Assembly: GCA_007123575.1 (NCBI GenBank)
Contig: SKKV01000281.1
Coordinates: 1-23,526 of the forward strand
Reading direction: 5' to 3'
Length of the DNA stretch: 23,526 nt
Origin: Wenzhouxiangella sp.
GTDB taxonomy: Bacteria > Pseudomonadota > Gammaproteobacteria > Xanthomonadales > Wenzhouxiangellaceae
Part shown: positions 1-7,316 of the stretch, piece by piece
Layout of the letters: each line of letters opens with the position of its first letter
How positions within the stretch are numbered: position 1 is the stretch's first letter
Made by a program: the position numbers and the translations under genes
The notes under the pieces: generated by a model
Database searches by the model: none
The model's input: only the letters and a program-made list of their open reading frames with translations
What the model was told of the DNA's origin: nothing

Positions 1-384
1 ATGCTGGCGGCCAAGGAAAAGATCATGGGCTTTGGCCATGCGGTCTACCGCGAAAAGGATCCGCGCAACGCGATCATCCGCGAGTGGTCGCGCAAGCTGG
101 CCGCCGAGGTCAACGACCAGGTGCTGTTCCCGGTCTCGGAAATCATCGAAAAGACCATGTGGGAAGAGAAGCGCCTGTTCGCCAACGCCGACTTCTACCA
201 CGCCTCGGCCTATCATTTCATGGGCATCCCTACCGGCCTGTTCACGCCGATCTTCGTCATGTCACGCCTGACCGGCTGGGCAGCCCACGTCATGGAACAG
301 CGCGCCAACAACCGCATCATCCGCCCCAGCGCCGACTACACCGGCCCCGAACCCCGCCCGGTCTCCGCGATCACGGATCGCTAG
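1..384 (+). CDS. prpC: 2-methylcitrate synthase, C-terminal part (5' end outside window)
   Basis: This is the last 127 codons of a citrate-synthase-fold enzyme; the 5' part lies before the window, so the ATG at base 1 is probably internal. The family condenses propionyl-CoA with oxaloacetate in the cytosolic methylcitrate cycle. Visible landmarks are the GFGH segment with a catalytic-type histidine (residue 13 of the visible part), the NADFY segment with the catalytic-type aspartate (residue 64), and a C-terminal TGWAAH...EQR..N.IIRPSA.Y.GP block. That block resembles PrpC more than housekeeping GltA, which I recall as having different wording there. No prp gene follows on this strand; the next feature is a repeat region, so it is probably last in its operon. 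Plain citrate synthase is the alternative. Confidence 0.85.
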   Translation: MLAAKEKIMGFGHAVYREKDPRNAIIREWSRKLAAEVNDQVLFPVSEIIEKTMWEEKRLFANADFYHASAYHFMGIPTGLFTPIFVMSRLTGWAAHVMEQRANNRIIRPSADYTGPEPRPVSAITDR

Positions 385-731
385 GTATAAGGTTCTCGCG
401 AAGGCGCTAAGGCGCCAAGAAAAACTTTGGAACCACCGAAGACACCGAAATCACCGAATGAAAACACTTCTAGTTCGGTGTTTTCGGTGGTTTACTGTTT
501 TTTCTTTGCGTCTCTGCGTCTCTCATAGAACAAATTCTATCTGGTTGACCAAAAACATAAAAATCCAAAATCTTGGGGACGCAAAGCAGCAAAGAAACCA
601 AGCAGCACAAATTCATTAAATCTTTTGCTTCTTGGCTGCTTCGCTTCTTTGCGTCCAAAAAGATTTTAGCTGTTCGCACGCCGACAGCGGGCCCGGTAAC
701 GGGTCTGTAGACTTGGCGAGAGCAACCGAAG
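385..731. repeat. Intergenic mosaic of 8-9 nt tandem units and long imperfect hairpins
   Basis: This 347-base stretch holds no credible gene. Four kinds of structure are visible. Bases 396-425 are three consecutive 8-nt units of the type NCGCGAAG followed by an A-run. Bases 431-449 and 474-492 are 19-nt inverted arms with one mismatch, built from CACCGAA units. Bases 498-524 are, on the minus strand, a related GAGACGCA tandem, inverted relative to 396-425. Bases 577-606 and 627-656 are inverted arms matching at 25 of 30 positions and ending in GGACGCAAAG/CTTTGCGTCC. A small perfect hairpin (ATAGAA/TTCTAT) sits at 525-540. Short reading frames across this region are repeat artefacts. Such GCGAAG-type units are a familiar intergenic feature of many bacterial genomes; their role is unknown to me. 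Confidence 0.75.
431..503 (+). terminator. Possible Rho-independent terminator of prpC built from CACCGAA repeats
   Basis: The 19-nt arms 431-449 and 474-492 pair with a single G-U in RNA around a 24-nt loop. A run of six T follows at 498-503, five bases beyond the stem. The loop is long and the stem rather AU/GC mixed, so this may be a repeat element that happens to act as a terminator. Confidence 0.4.
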
Positions 732-1337
732 TTAGTTGCTGCGGCGGGTCATGGCGGCGGTGAGGATCAGGCGGACGGCGTCCTCGAAGGGCATGTCGAC
801 CGGTTCGCACCATTCGCGCGGCACGAAGATTGTGTAGCCGGCGATCTGGTAACTCAACGGCAAATAGACGGCTACTTCCCCCTCCTTGCCGAAGGGCAGG
901 CTGTCGAAGTCCTCGCGGGTGATGAAGCCGAGCACGGATAGCTTCAAGTCCGGGTGGCGAACCATCACCACCTGGTTGAAACGTTCGCCGTTGTCACCAG
1001 AGAAATACTCGACGAAATCCTTGGTTGCCCGGTACACTGATTTGACCACCGGCATGCGGTCGAGTATCGCCTCGCCAAAATCAATCAGCTTGCGGAACAG
1101 GTAAACCTGGCTGAGCAGCCCGATCAGCATGACCGCACCCACGCCAACCACGAAACCCATGCCGCGGATATACCAGGATTCGGGCAGCACCCACTGCAGC
1201 ATGCGGCCGAAGCCGTCCTCGGCCAGCCCGGCCAGCCACAGCACGATGATCAGGGTCAGGGCGATCGGTATGATCGTCGCCAGGCCCTTGAAAAACAGGC
1301 GCAACAGCGCCGATGCTGACGGATGCTCAGAGCTCAT
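732..1337 (-). CDS. DUF502 family inner-membrane protein
   Basis: This 201-residue protein matches the DUF502 (COG2928) family, whose members have two N-terminal membrane helices and a soluble C-terminal part; the function is unknown. Visible features are the FKGL...PI.LT signature in helix 1 (about residues 16-38), a second helix at about 59-80, and then the R.P...S.Y...KD.V.YF segment and a mixed alpha/beta tail with VAVYLPLSYQIAGYTIFVPR. Its ATG (1335-1337) lies inside the end of the upstream small gene (11-base overlap), so the two are translationally coupled. It is the last gene of a three-gene minus-strand unit. Length is normal for the family. Confidence 0.85.
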   Translation of the reverse strand: MSSEHPSASALLRLFFKGLATIIPIALTLIIVLWLAGLAEDGFGRMLQWVLPESWYIRGMGFVVGVGAVMLIGLLSQVYLFRKLIDFGEAILDRMPVVKSVYRATKDFVEYFSGDNGERFNQVVMVRHPDLKLSVLGFITREDFDSLPFGKEGEVAVYLPLSYQIAGYTIFVPREWCEPVDMPFEDAVRLILTAAMTRRSN

Positions 1338-1536
1338 CGATCTTGCGACGTAGCTGGTCGCGCTGGTCGGTCACGATCTTCTCCAGGGTTTCGATTCGTT
1401 CCCTGAATTCAGTCTCGATGCGGTCCAGGCGCTCGTTGTCCGGCGCCGAATGCTTGCGCCCCTCGACCCAGGCCCTGGCAATGGCAACAACGCCCATGAT
1501 GGCGGCAATGGCAACCATGGCAGAAAACACGTTCAT
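1327..1536 (-). CDS. Small PspB-like membrane/coiled-coil protein
   Basis: This 69-residue protein has one N-terminal membrane helix (about residues 3-24). A highly charged segment follows (about 33-69), with heptad-like spacing of I/L residues in RIETEFRERIETLEKIV. Size and plan resemble phage-shock protein B and related envelope-stress accessory proteins, but the similarity is in architecture and I cannot confirm family membership. A GGAG ribosome-binding site lies 9 bases before the ATG. The gene starts 20 bases after the M14 hydrolase stop and overlaps the DUF502 start by 11 bases, so it is the middle gene of an operon. The tight coupling suggests a partner or regulator of the DUF502 protein; that is inference. 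Confidence 0.7.
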   Translation of the reverse strand: MNVFSAMVAIAAIMGVVAIARAWVEGRKHSAPDNERLDRIETEFRERIETLEKIVTDQRDQLRRKIDEL

Positions 1537-1556
1537 TGACTCTGACTCCGTTGACT

Positions 1557-2624
1557 TTAAGGAAGGGATTCTGGCAACTCGGCCCCGTCTGCGCCAATGC
1601 GCCTGCGGCGCTCATCCAGGCTGATGCGCTCCATCAGATAGCACAGACAATCCTGGCGCACGATATGTTCATCGGTGGTCAGCATCGCCGGCATCAACGG
1701 TCGATTGGTCACGATTTCGCCGTTGGTGAAGGCAAAGCAATCGGCCGACAGGTCGCGGCCATCATGGCTGCGCGCCTTGAGTGGCCGCGAGTGACCGTTG
1801 ACGGTTTTGGCCAGGCGCGTTCCCGGTGGCATTTCGCAGAAGTTTAGCCGGTCCAGGTCAGGTTTGAAATGTAAATCCCGGGCGCGGGGTGAAAAGCTGA
1901 AGTCAACGTCTTCATCCACCGTCACAGTGGCCACCATGCGGAACAGCTCCAGGTCTTCCGGCGCAGGCATCCGGTCGGGCAGTCGGTCCAGATTGAGTAT
2001 CGTTTCCAGGTAAGCCATGGCGTGGTCGGTGCCGTCCACCTCGGCGGCGAGGCCACATTCCAGGGTAACGGCCGGGCAGAATTCGCCGAAGGCCATCGAC
2101 TGCACGCCCTTGGGCTCAGTGAAGTAAATGACAGTGCGGGAAAACAGTGAAGCAAGCTGCAGGCGCCGGGCCTCGATTCGGTTCACCGCCGCATAGTGCG
2201 GATTCTGGCCGGTATTATTGTGGATGTCGACGCTGGCAAAGGGTTTGAGCTTGCGAACGTGATCGGTAATCCCTGCACACAACTCGTGCCAGATGGTCTG
2301 CTGGCCCTCGGCGCCCGGCCAGCAGCGGTTGAAGTCGGGCTGGTCGGCCAGGCGGCGCTGGCCCCGGGCCGCAGCCCTGACGTTGGCCACATACAGAATC
2401 AGACTGCGTGGCAGCGGATCGCGCGCGTAGCGGCCCTTGAGAAGACGCCTGACGGCTTCCCAGCCCGATACTTCGTTGCCGTGCTGCAGAACAGACACGA
2501 ACAGCGGCTGCGGGCGGCGACCGGGCAGGTGTATCAGGGTTGGCCCATCCAAATGGCGAGACAACTCTGTGGCCGGCAGCTCGAGCAGACCGGCCGGCAT
2601 TTGGTCGAGAATGACCGGTTTCAT
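1557..2624 (-). CDS. M14-family zinc hydrolase, succinylglutamate desuccinylase/aspartoacylase type
   Basis: This 355-residue protein carries the zinc-site pattern of the AstE/AspA branch of the carboxypeptidase-fold family: HGNE (H48, E51) and DIHNNTG (H135). A TLECG segment holds the likely catalytic glutamate (E189), and an arginine-rich NVRAAARGQRR segment (81-91) probably binds substrate carboxylate. Members remove acyl groups from amino acids or cut short peptides in the cytosol; the substrate here cannot be read from sequence. No arginine-succinyltransferase pathway genes are nearby, so a true AstE role is doubtful. No signal peptide is seen. It is first in a minus-strand unit with the PspB-like and DUF502 genes. 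The ribosome-binding site before the ATG is weak. Confidence 0.8.
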   Translation of the reverse strand: MKPVILDQMPAGLLELPATELSRHLDGPTLIHLPGRRPQPLFVSVLQHGNEVSGWEAVRRLLKGRYARDPLPRSLILYVANVRAAARGQRRLADQPDFNRCWPGAEGQQTIWHELCAGITDHVRKLKPFASVDIHNNTGQNPHYAAVNRIEARRLQLASLFSRTVIYFTEPKGVQSMAFGEFCPAVTLECGLAAEVDGTDHAMAYLETILNLDRLPDRMPAPEDLELFRMVATVTVDEDVDFSFSPRARDLHFKPDLDRLNFCEMPPGTRLAKTVNGHSRPLKARSHDGRDLSADCFAFTNGEIVTNRPLMPAMLTTDEHIVRQDCLCYLMERISLDERRRRIGADGAELPESLP

Positions 2625-2763
2625 GCGCTGATCCGTTAAGGTAGCCCTATAACCTAACTGCTTTCGCCGCCGGTTGGAAGCGTCTTGTCACACCTTGAAA
2701 AAATCGGCGGCGTCCCCATGTCCGGCGTCGGTGCAACCAGCGACTCGAAGAGAGAAAATATCA
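2625..2763. promoter_or_regulatory. Divergent control region between M14 hydrolase and ABC operon
   Basis: These 139 bases separate two divergent units. A perfect 8-bp inverted repeat CGCCGCCG (2665-2672)/CGGCGGCG (2705-2712) brackets an AT-richer core containing TTGTCACA. It would lie in the promoter or leader of the ABC operon. No strong -35/-10 pair was recognised on either strand. In a GC-rich genome an 8-bp repeat of this composition may be chance. Confidence 0.3.
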
Positions 2764-3687
2764 ATGATCGAAGCCAAATCGCTGACTCGACGCTATGGGC
2801 CGTTGCTGGCCGTAGACAAAATTTCTTTTGCCGTCGAGCCTGGCACCGTGCTCGGCTTTCTTGGGCCGAACGGCGCCGGCAAGTCGACGACGATGAAAAT
2901 GCTGACCGGGTTTCTGGCGCCGACCGAGGGCACGGCCGTGATTCACGGCCACGATATCCGAACCGACTCCCTGGCTGCGCGGCGCAAGATGGGCTACCTG
3001 CCGGAAGGCGCGCCGCTTTACGGCGAGCTCAGCGTCGAGCGGTTTCTGAAGTTCGTTGCCGAGGCGCGGGGTTTCCGCGGAGCTGATGTCAGCCAGCGAG
3101 TCAATGCGGCCGTCGATCGCTTGAGCCTGGCTGAGGTGATGGGCCAGACCATAGAAACCCTTTCCAAGGGCTTCAAACGTCGGGTCGGCCTGGCCCAGGC
3201 CATTCTGCATGACCCGCCCGTGCTGGTGCTGGACGAACCGACCGACGGTCTGGATCCGAACCAGAAGCATGAAGTCAGGCGACTGATTCGGGATATGGCC
3301 AGCGACAAGATCATTGTCATCTCCACCCATATCCTCGAAGAGGTCGACGCCTTGTGCACCCGCGCCATGATCATCGCCCGCGGTCGCTTGCTGGCCGACG
3401 ATACGCCGGCCGGCCTGCTGGCCCGGTCGCGCTACCACAATGCCGTCACCCTGACGCTGGATGACCTGGAAACCGCAGCCTCCCGACTGGGTGCACTGGT
3501 CGAGTCGCGCGAAGTTGAAATTCGGCGCGGCAAGCTGACCGTGTTTCCCTCCAGCCAGGGCAACTTGTTCGAAGCGGTCACCCGGACCATCCAGGAAGAG
3601 GGCTGGCAGGTTGACCAGCTTCAGCTCGAAGCTGGCCGGCTAGATGAGGTGTTCCGTACCGTGACCGACACAGCGGAGGCCGCCTGA
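2764..3687 (+). CDS. ABC transporter ATP-binding protein, GldA type
   Basis: This is a cytoplasmic ATPase of 307 residues. Walker A is GPNGAGKST (34-42), the signature is LSKGFKRR (133-140), Walker B is VLVLDEP (153-159, catalytic E158), and the switch histidine is H189. LSKGFKRRVGLAQ is typical of the GldA/CcmA-like exporter group. A C-terminal domain of about 90 residues follows the ATPase core, as in GldA-type proteins. I chose the ATG at 2764 because the protein then begins directly at the canonical MIEAKSLTRRYG start of the domain and is preceded by a purine-rich AGAGAGAAAA. An upstream in-frame ATG at 2674 would add 30 residues of unlikely sequence. Its TGA overlaps the permease ATG by one base (ATGA context), so it is the first gene of a coupled four-gene operon. 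Confidence 0.9.
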   Translation: MIEAKSLTRRYGPLLAVDKISFAVEPGTVLGFLGPNGAGKSTTMKMLTGFLAPTEGTAVIHGHDIRTDSLAARRKMGYLPEGAPLYGELSVERFLKFVAEARGFRGADVSQRVNAAVDRLSLAEVMGQTIETLSKGFKRRVGLAQAILHDPPVLVLDEPTDGLDPNQKHEVRRLIRDMASDKIIVISTHILEEVDALCTRAMIIARGRLLADDTPAGLLARSRYHNAVTLTLDDLETAASRLGALVESREVEIRRGKLTVFPSSQGNLFEAVTRTIQEEGWQVDQLQLEAGRLDEVFRTVTDTAEAA

Positions 3688-4421
3688 TGAACAACCTGGG
3701 AGTGATTCTGCGTCGCGAGCTGGCCAGCTACTTCGCCACGCCAGTAGCCTACGTGTTCATCGTCATTTATCTGATCATGTCGGCTGCCTTCACCTTCTAC
3801 CTGGGCGGTTTCTACGAACGCGAGATCGCCGACCTGGAGCCGTTTTTTCGCTTTCATCCGTGGCTGTACCTGTTCCTGGTACCCGCCATCGGCATGCGGC
3901 TGTGGGCCGAGGAACGCAAGTACGGCACGGTCGAGCTCCTGCTGACCCTGCCGGTCACGCCCACCGAGGCGGTGCTGGGCAAGTTTCTCGCCGCCTGGCT
4001 GTTTATCGGTCTCGGGCTGCTGCTGACCTTCCCGATCTGGATTACGGTCAACGTGCTCGGCAACCCTGACAACGGGGTGATCCTGGCCGCCTACCTGGCC
4101 AGCTGGCTGATGGCCGGCGGTTTTCTGGCGATCAGCGCCTGCCTGTCGGCGGCCACGCGCAACCAGGTCGTTGCTTTTATCCTGTCGGTGGTGGTGTGCT
4201 TCCTGTTTTTGCTGTCGGGCCTGCCGATGGTGCTTGACGCGTTTCGCGGCTGGCTGCCGCAGGCCATGGTCGACGGCATTGCCAACCTGAGTTTCCTGGT
4301 CCACTTCTCGTCGCTGTCACGCGGCGTGATCGACCTGCGCGACCTGGTGTATTTCGCCCTGGTGATCGGCTTCTGGCTGATGGCCAACCGTATTGTGCTT
4401 GAACTGAAAAAGGCGGACTGA
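3687..4421 (+). CDS. ABC-2 type permease, GldF-like
   Basis: This 244-residue integral membrane protein has about six hydrophobic segments. A conserved cytoplasmic stretch R.WAEERKYGTVELLLTLPVT (near residues 70-90) is the hallmark of GldF/ABC-2 permeases that work with GldA-type ATPases. It should form the membrane channel or mechanical element powered by the upstream ATPase. Start and stop overlap the neighbours by one base each (TGATG junctions at 3685-3689 and 4419-4423), which implies translational coupling and fixed stoichiometry. Length is ordinary for GldF. Substrate unknown. Confidence 0.88.
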   Translation: MNNLGVILRRELASYFATPVAYVFIVIYLIMSAAFTFYLGGFYEREIADLEPFFRFHPWLYLFLVPAIGMRLWAEERKYGTVELLLTLPVTPTEAVLGKFLAAWLFIGLGLLLTFPIWITVNVLGNPDNGVILAAYLASWLMAGGFLAISACLSAATRNQVVAFILSVVVCFLFLLSGLPMVLDAFRGWLPQAMVDGIANLSFLVHFSSLSRGVIDLRDLVYFALVIGFWLMANRIVLELKKAD

Positions 4422-6271
4422 TGACGATGAAAAACTGGTACTCGGGCGGCGCCCTGGTCCTGCTGGCCGTCCTCTTTTTGTCCCTGACCATGCTGTCTGC
4501 CAACCTGTTGACTGGCGCAAGGATCGACTTGACCGAAAATCGGTTATTTACCCTGAGTGCGGGCACGGTCAACTTGCTGCGCGCCATCGAAGAGCCGATT
4601 ACCCTGGATTTCTACTTCAGTGAAGAGGCCAGCAGCGACTTGCCGCAGGTGCGCAACTTTGCCCGCCGGGTCGAGGAGCTACTGGACGAAATGGCGCGTC
4701 GCTCCAACGGTGGTCTACAGGTTCGCCGGATCGATCCGCGTCCGTTCTCGGAAGAGGAGGACAAGGCCGCCCGATTTGGCTTGGAGGCAGTTCCGGTCGG
4801 CAGAACGGGCGACAATCTCTACCTCGGCATCGTCGGCACCAATCTGCTCGATGGTCTGGAAGTGCTGCCTTTCATCTCACCGGCCCGCGAGGCGTTTCTG
4901 GAGTACGAACTGGCGCGCATGGTTTACAGCCTGTCGCGGCCGGATCGTCCGCGCGTTGGACTGGTTTCCGGGCTGCCCATGGATGGCGGATTCGACATGC
5001 AAACCGGGCAGCGCCGGGAGCCGTGGGCGATTTACGACCAGATCGGCGAAATGTTCGAGATCGAGCGCATCAGCCGCAGCGATGATGCTTTGCCGGAAGG
5101 TATAGACGCGCTGGTTTTGGTTCATCCGCGTGAGCTTGATGAAGCGTTGCTGGTCGATATTGATAGATTTGTGCTCGACGGCGGTCGCCTGCTGGTTTTC
5201 GTCGATCCGCTGGCCGAAGCCGACACCGGGCCCGACCCCAGCGATCCGATGTCAGCGCTGACCGCTGATCGCCACTCCAGCCTGGAACCGCTGTTTGAAA
5301 CCTGGGGGCTTCAGTTCGAGCCCGAGCGCTTTGTTGCCGACTTGGGCCAAGCCTTGGAGGTGAGCATGCAGCAGGGCCGGACCACGGTACGCCACCCGTC
5401 CATCATCGGTGTCACCCGGGCCCGGATGAATCCAGACGATGTCACCACAGGAGAGCTGGACAGTATCAACCTGGCCAGTGCCGGCGCACTAGGCCTGGCC
5501 GAAGACAGTCCGCTTTCCATGCAGCCGCTACTGACCTCAAGCAGCCAGGCGGGCCTGCTGGATGCCGAGCGTTTGCGTTTCCTCGGTGACCCCAGCGAGC
5601 TGGCCGCCGAAATGGCAGCCACCGGGGAAAATTACGTGCTGGCTGCCCGCCTGTCCGGCACGGTTTCAAGCGCCTTTGCCGACGAAAACGGCGCCAGGCA
5701 GGGCGAGGTTAACGCCATCGTGGTTGCCGATACCGATCTGCTGTCCGATCGCTTCTGGGTTCAGCGCCAACGCTTTTTCGGCACAGTGCTATTTGAACCC
5801 TTTGCCAGCAACGGTGATTTCGTGATCAACGCCATCGATAATTTGCTCGGCAATGCGGATTTGATCAGCGTACGCAGCCGCGGCGTATCCAGCCGGCCTT
5901 TCGAGCTGGTCGATGCTCTGCGCCGCGAGGCCGAACAGCGCCTGCTCGCCACCGAGCAAGGCCTGGAGGCCGAACTGGCTGAAACCGAACGACGCTTGAA
6001 TGATTTGCAGCAGGCCAGAGGAGATGCCGACCTGACCGTTCTCAGCCCGGAGCAGGAGGCCGAGATTGACCGTTTCATGGAGCAGCGCTTGGATATTCGT
6101 CGGCAGCTGCGGCAGGTACGCCGTGACCTGGATCGTGATATCGAGGCGTTGGGCACACGGGTGAAGATGGTTAATATCATCCTGATGCCAGTCTTAGTTA
6201 CGCTGTTCGCGCTGTGGCTGGCCTGGCGGCGCCGGCAGCAGATGCAAAAGAAGCGGGGGGCGGCGTTGTGA
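4421..6271 (+). CDS. GldG-like ABC auxiliary protein (intramolecular-transport type domain)
   Basis: This 616-residue protein has the GldG plan. An N-terminal membrane helix (about 9-31) is followed by RIDLTENRLFTLSAGT, the conserved entry to the large domain. The long extracytoplasmic alpha/beta domain includes RPRVGLVSGLPM and RLLVFVDPLAE stretches. Two charged helical, probably coiled-coil segments follow (about 501-532 and 542-582), with a C-terminal helix (583-602) and a basic cytoplasmic tail RRRQQMQKKR. This resembles ABC_transp_aux proteins of gliding-type ABC systems. In Bacteroidetes the GldA/F/G set is linked to gliding motility; in Proteobacteria its role is not established as far as I know. 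It overlaps both neighbours in the operon. Confidence 0.85.
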   Translation: MTMKNWYSGGALVLLAVLFLSLTMLSANLLTGARIDLTENRLFTLSAGTVNLLRAIEEPITLDFYFSEEASSDLPQVRNFARRVEELLDEMARRSNGGLQVRRIDPRPFSEEEDKAARFGLEAVPVGRTGDNLYLGIVGTNLLDGLEVLPFISPAREAFLEYELARMVYSLSRPDRPRVGLVSGLPMDGGFDMQTGQRREPWAIYDQIGEMFEIERISRSDDALPEGIDALVLVHPRELDEALLVDIDRFVLDGGRLLVFVDPLAEADTGPDPSDPMSALTADRHSSLEPLFETWGLQFEPERFVADLGQALEVSMQQGRTTVRHPSIIGVTRARMNPDDVTTGELDSINLASAGALGLAEDSPLSMQPLLTSSSQAGLLDAERLRFLGDPSELAAEMAATGENYVLAARLSGTVSSAFADENGARQGEVNAIVVADTDLLSDRFWVQRQRFFGTVLFEPFASNGDFVINAIDNLLGNADLISVRSRGVSSRPFELVDALRREAEQRLLATEQGLEAELAETERRLNDLQQARGDADLTVLSPEQEAEIDRFMEQRLDIRRQLRQVRRDLDRDIEALGTRVKMVNIILMPVLVTLFALWLAWRRRQQMQKKRGAAL

Positions 6272-7308
6272 CGGCGCGCGGCATCTTGATCCTCGGCATT
6301 CTGACCCTGGTTGCCCTGACCATGGCGTTGATTCTCGGTCGAACCGGCCCTGAGCCTGAGCCGGTCGAGAGCCAGCCTTTGGTGCCCGGTCTGCGTGATG
6401 CGGTCAACGACATTTCTGCCGTTGATTTGATCTCGGCCGACGGCGTGCCCGTTGCGTCCCTGCGCCGGGACCGCGAACGCTGGCGGGTTGTCGAGAAAGA
6501 TGACTACGAAGCCGATTTCGGCCTGGTTCACGATCTACTCAGAGATCTGGCCTCGGGTCAACGGCTGGAAGCGCGCACCAGCAACCCCGACTGGTACCAG
6601 CGTCTCGGTGTGGCTGACGTCGGCAGCGGTGCCACTTCAGGCCTGTTACTGCGCTTTCCTGACAGCGACCTGCCAGGCTTATTGGTGGGCAACCTGGACA
6701 GCACCGAGACCGGTCGGTTTGTTCGTCTGGAAGGCGACGAGCGGACCTGGCTGTCGGATCGTCGTCTGGACCTGCCCGACAGCGCTTTGCAATGGCTGGA
6801 GCGCGCGGTCATGGATATTCCGGCTGCCGAATTGCGCGAGGTCACCCTGCGCCATCCGGATGGCGACACCGTGCAGATCAGGGCGGCCAGCGACGATGGC
6901 GAGGACTGGGTGTTGATGAACGTGCCCGATGGTAGGGAGGCGGTCGCTATGTGGCAGCTGCGGCCGGTGGCCAACGCGCTTGGCAATCTCAATCTGGACG
7001 GCGTGCGGCACCATGGACACCCAAGCGACGATGCCGTGCGGGCGCTTTATGTCACTCGCGACGGCCTCAACTTCGTCGTCAGCCTGTTCGAGGACGAGGA
7101 GGGGCGCTGGGCCCACTTCACGGTCAGCGCGGAAGTGGCCGCGGCCGACGGGCCGGGTGTTGAGGGGGAATCTGAGGTGCCCGGGGTCGTCACCGATGCT
7201 ATTGCCGTTGACGCGCGCTTGAGCCCTTGGCAGTTCCGCATTTCCGAGCGCAAGTTCGAAAACATGACCAAGCGCCTTGAGGATCTGCTCAAGCCTGAGG
7301 AGGCTTGA
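6268..7308 (+). CDS. DUF4340 domain protein, last gene of the Gld-like ABC operon
   Basis: This 346-residue protein starts, in my reading, at GTG 6268. That start gives a GTGA overlap with the previous stop, a G-rich ribosome-binding stretch just upstream (6255-6263), and an N-terminal membrane helix immediately after the start (TARGILILGILTLVALTMALILG). An in-frame ATG at 6214 would lie inside the previous gene. The remainder is a hydrophilic, acidic extracytoplasmic region with repeated beta-rich units (RWRVVEKDDYEADFGLV, the WLSDRRLDLP segment), as in DUF4340 proteins. These are commonly found beside GldG-like genes. Its role is unknown; a periplasmic partner of the transporter is inferred. 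The 3' end overlaps oxyR by 20 bases inside a perfect palindrome. Confidence 0.8.
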   Translation: MTARGILILGILTLVALTMALILGRTGPEPEPVESQPLVPGLRDAVNDISAVDLISADGVPVASLRRDRERWRVVEKDDYEADFGLVHDLLRDLASGQRLEARTSNPDWYQRLGVADVGSGATSGLLLRFPDSDLPGLLVGNLDSTETGRFVRLEGDERTWLSDRRLDLPDSALQWLERAVMDIPAAELREVTLRHPDGDTVQIRAASDDGEDWVLMNVPDGREAVAMWQLRPVANALGNLNLDGVRHHGHPSDDAVRALYVTRDGLNFVVSLFEDEEGRWAHFTVSAEVAAADGPGVEGESEVPGVVTDAIAVDARLSPWQFRISERKFENMTKRLEDLLKPEEA

Positions 7309-7316
7309 GCAGATCC
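7281..7316. terminator. Perfect 16-bp palindrome at the overlap of two convergent genes
   Basis: GGATCTGCTCAAGCCT (7281-7296) and its exact reverse complement (7301-7316) flank a GAGG loop. Both stop codons lie in the structure (minus-strand TGA at 7289-7291, plus-strand TGA at 7306-7308). The hairpin would form in either transcript. There is no T-run on either side, so it is not a standard intrinsic terminator; it could stabilise 3' ends or pause polymerase from both directions. Confidence 0.6.

Noticed and set aside
396..425. CRISPR-like array
   Set aside because: The units are 8-9 nt and contiguous, with no unique spacers; no cas genes.
470..813. Two short minus-strand frames in and beside the repeat mosaic
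   Set aside because: They translate tandem repeats or the shadow of the DUF502 gene; no start signals.
2674..2763. 30-residue N-terminal extension of the GldA-like ATPase
   Set aside because: The extension reads like untranslated leader, contains the inverted repeat, and precedes a canonical ATPase start with a purine-rich site.
3621..4304. 227-codon minus-strand frame rich in Q, H and R
   Set aside because: It lies antisense to the GldF-like permease and has shadow-frame composition.
5761..6531. 256-codon minus-strand frame rich in Ser and Arg
   Set aside because: It is antisense to the GldG-like and DUF4340 genes, with no ribosome-binding site or recognisable domain.
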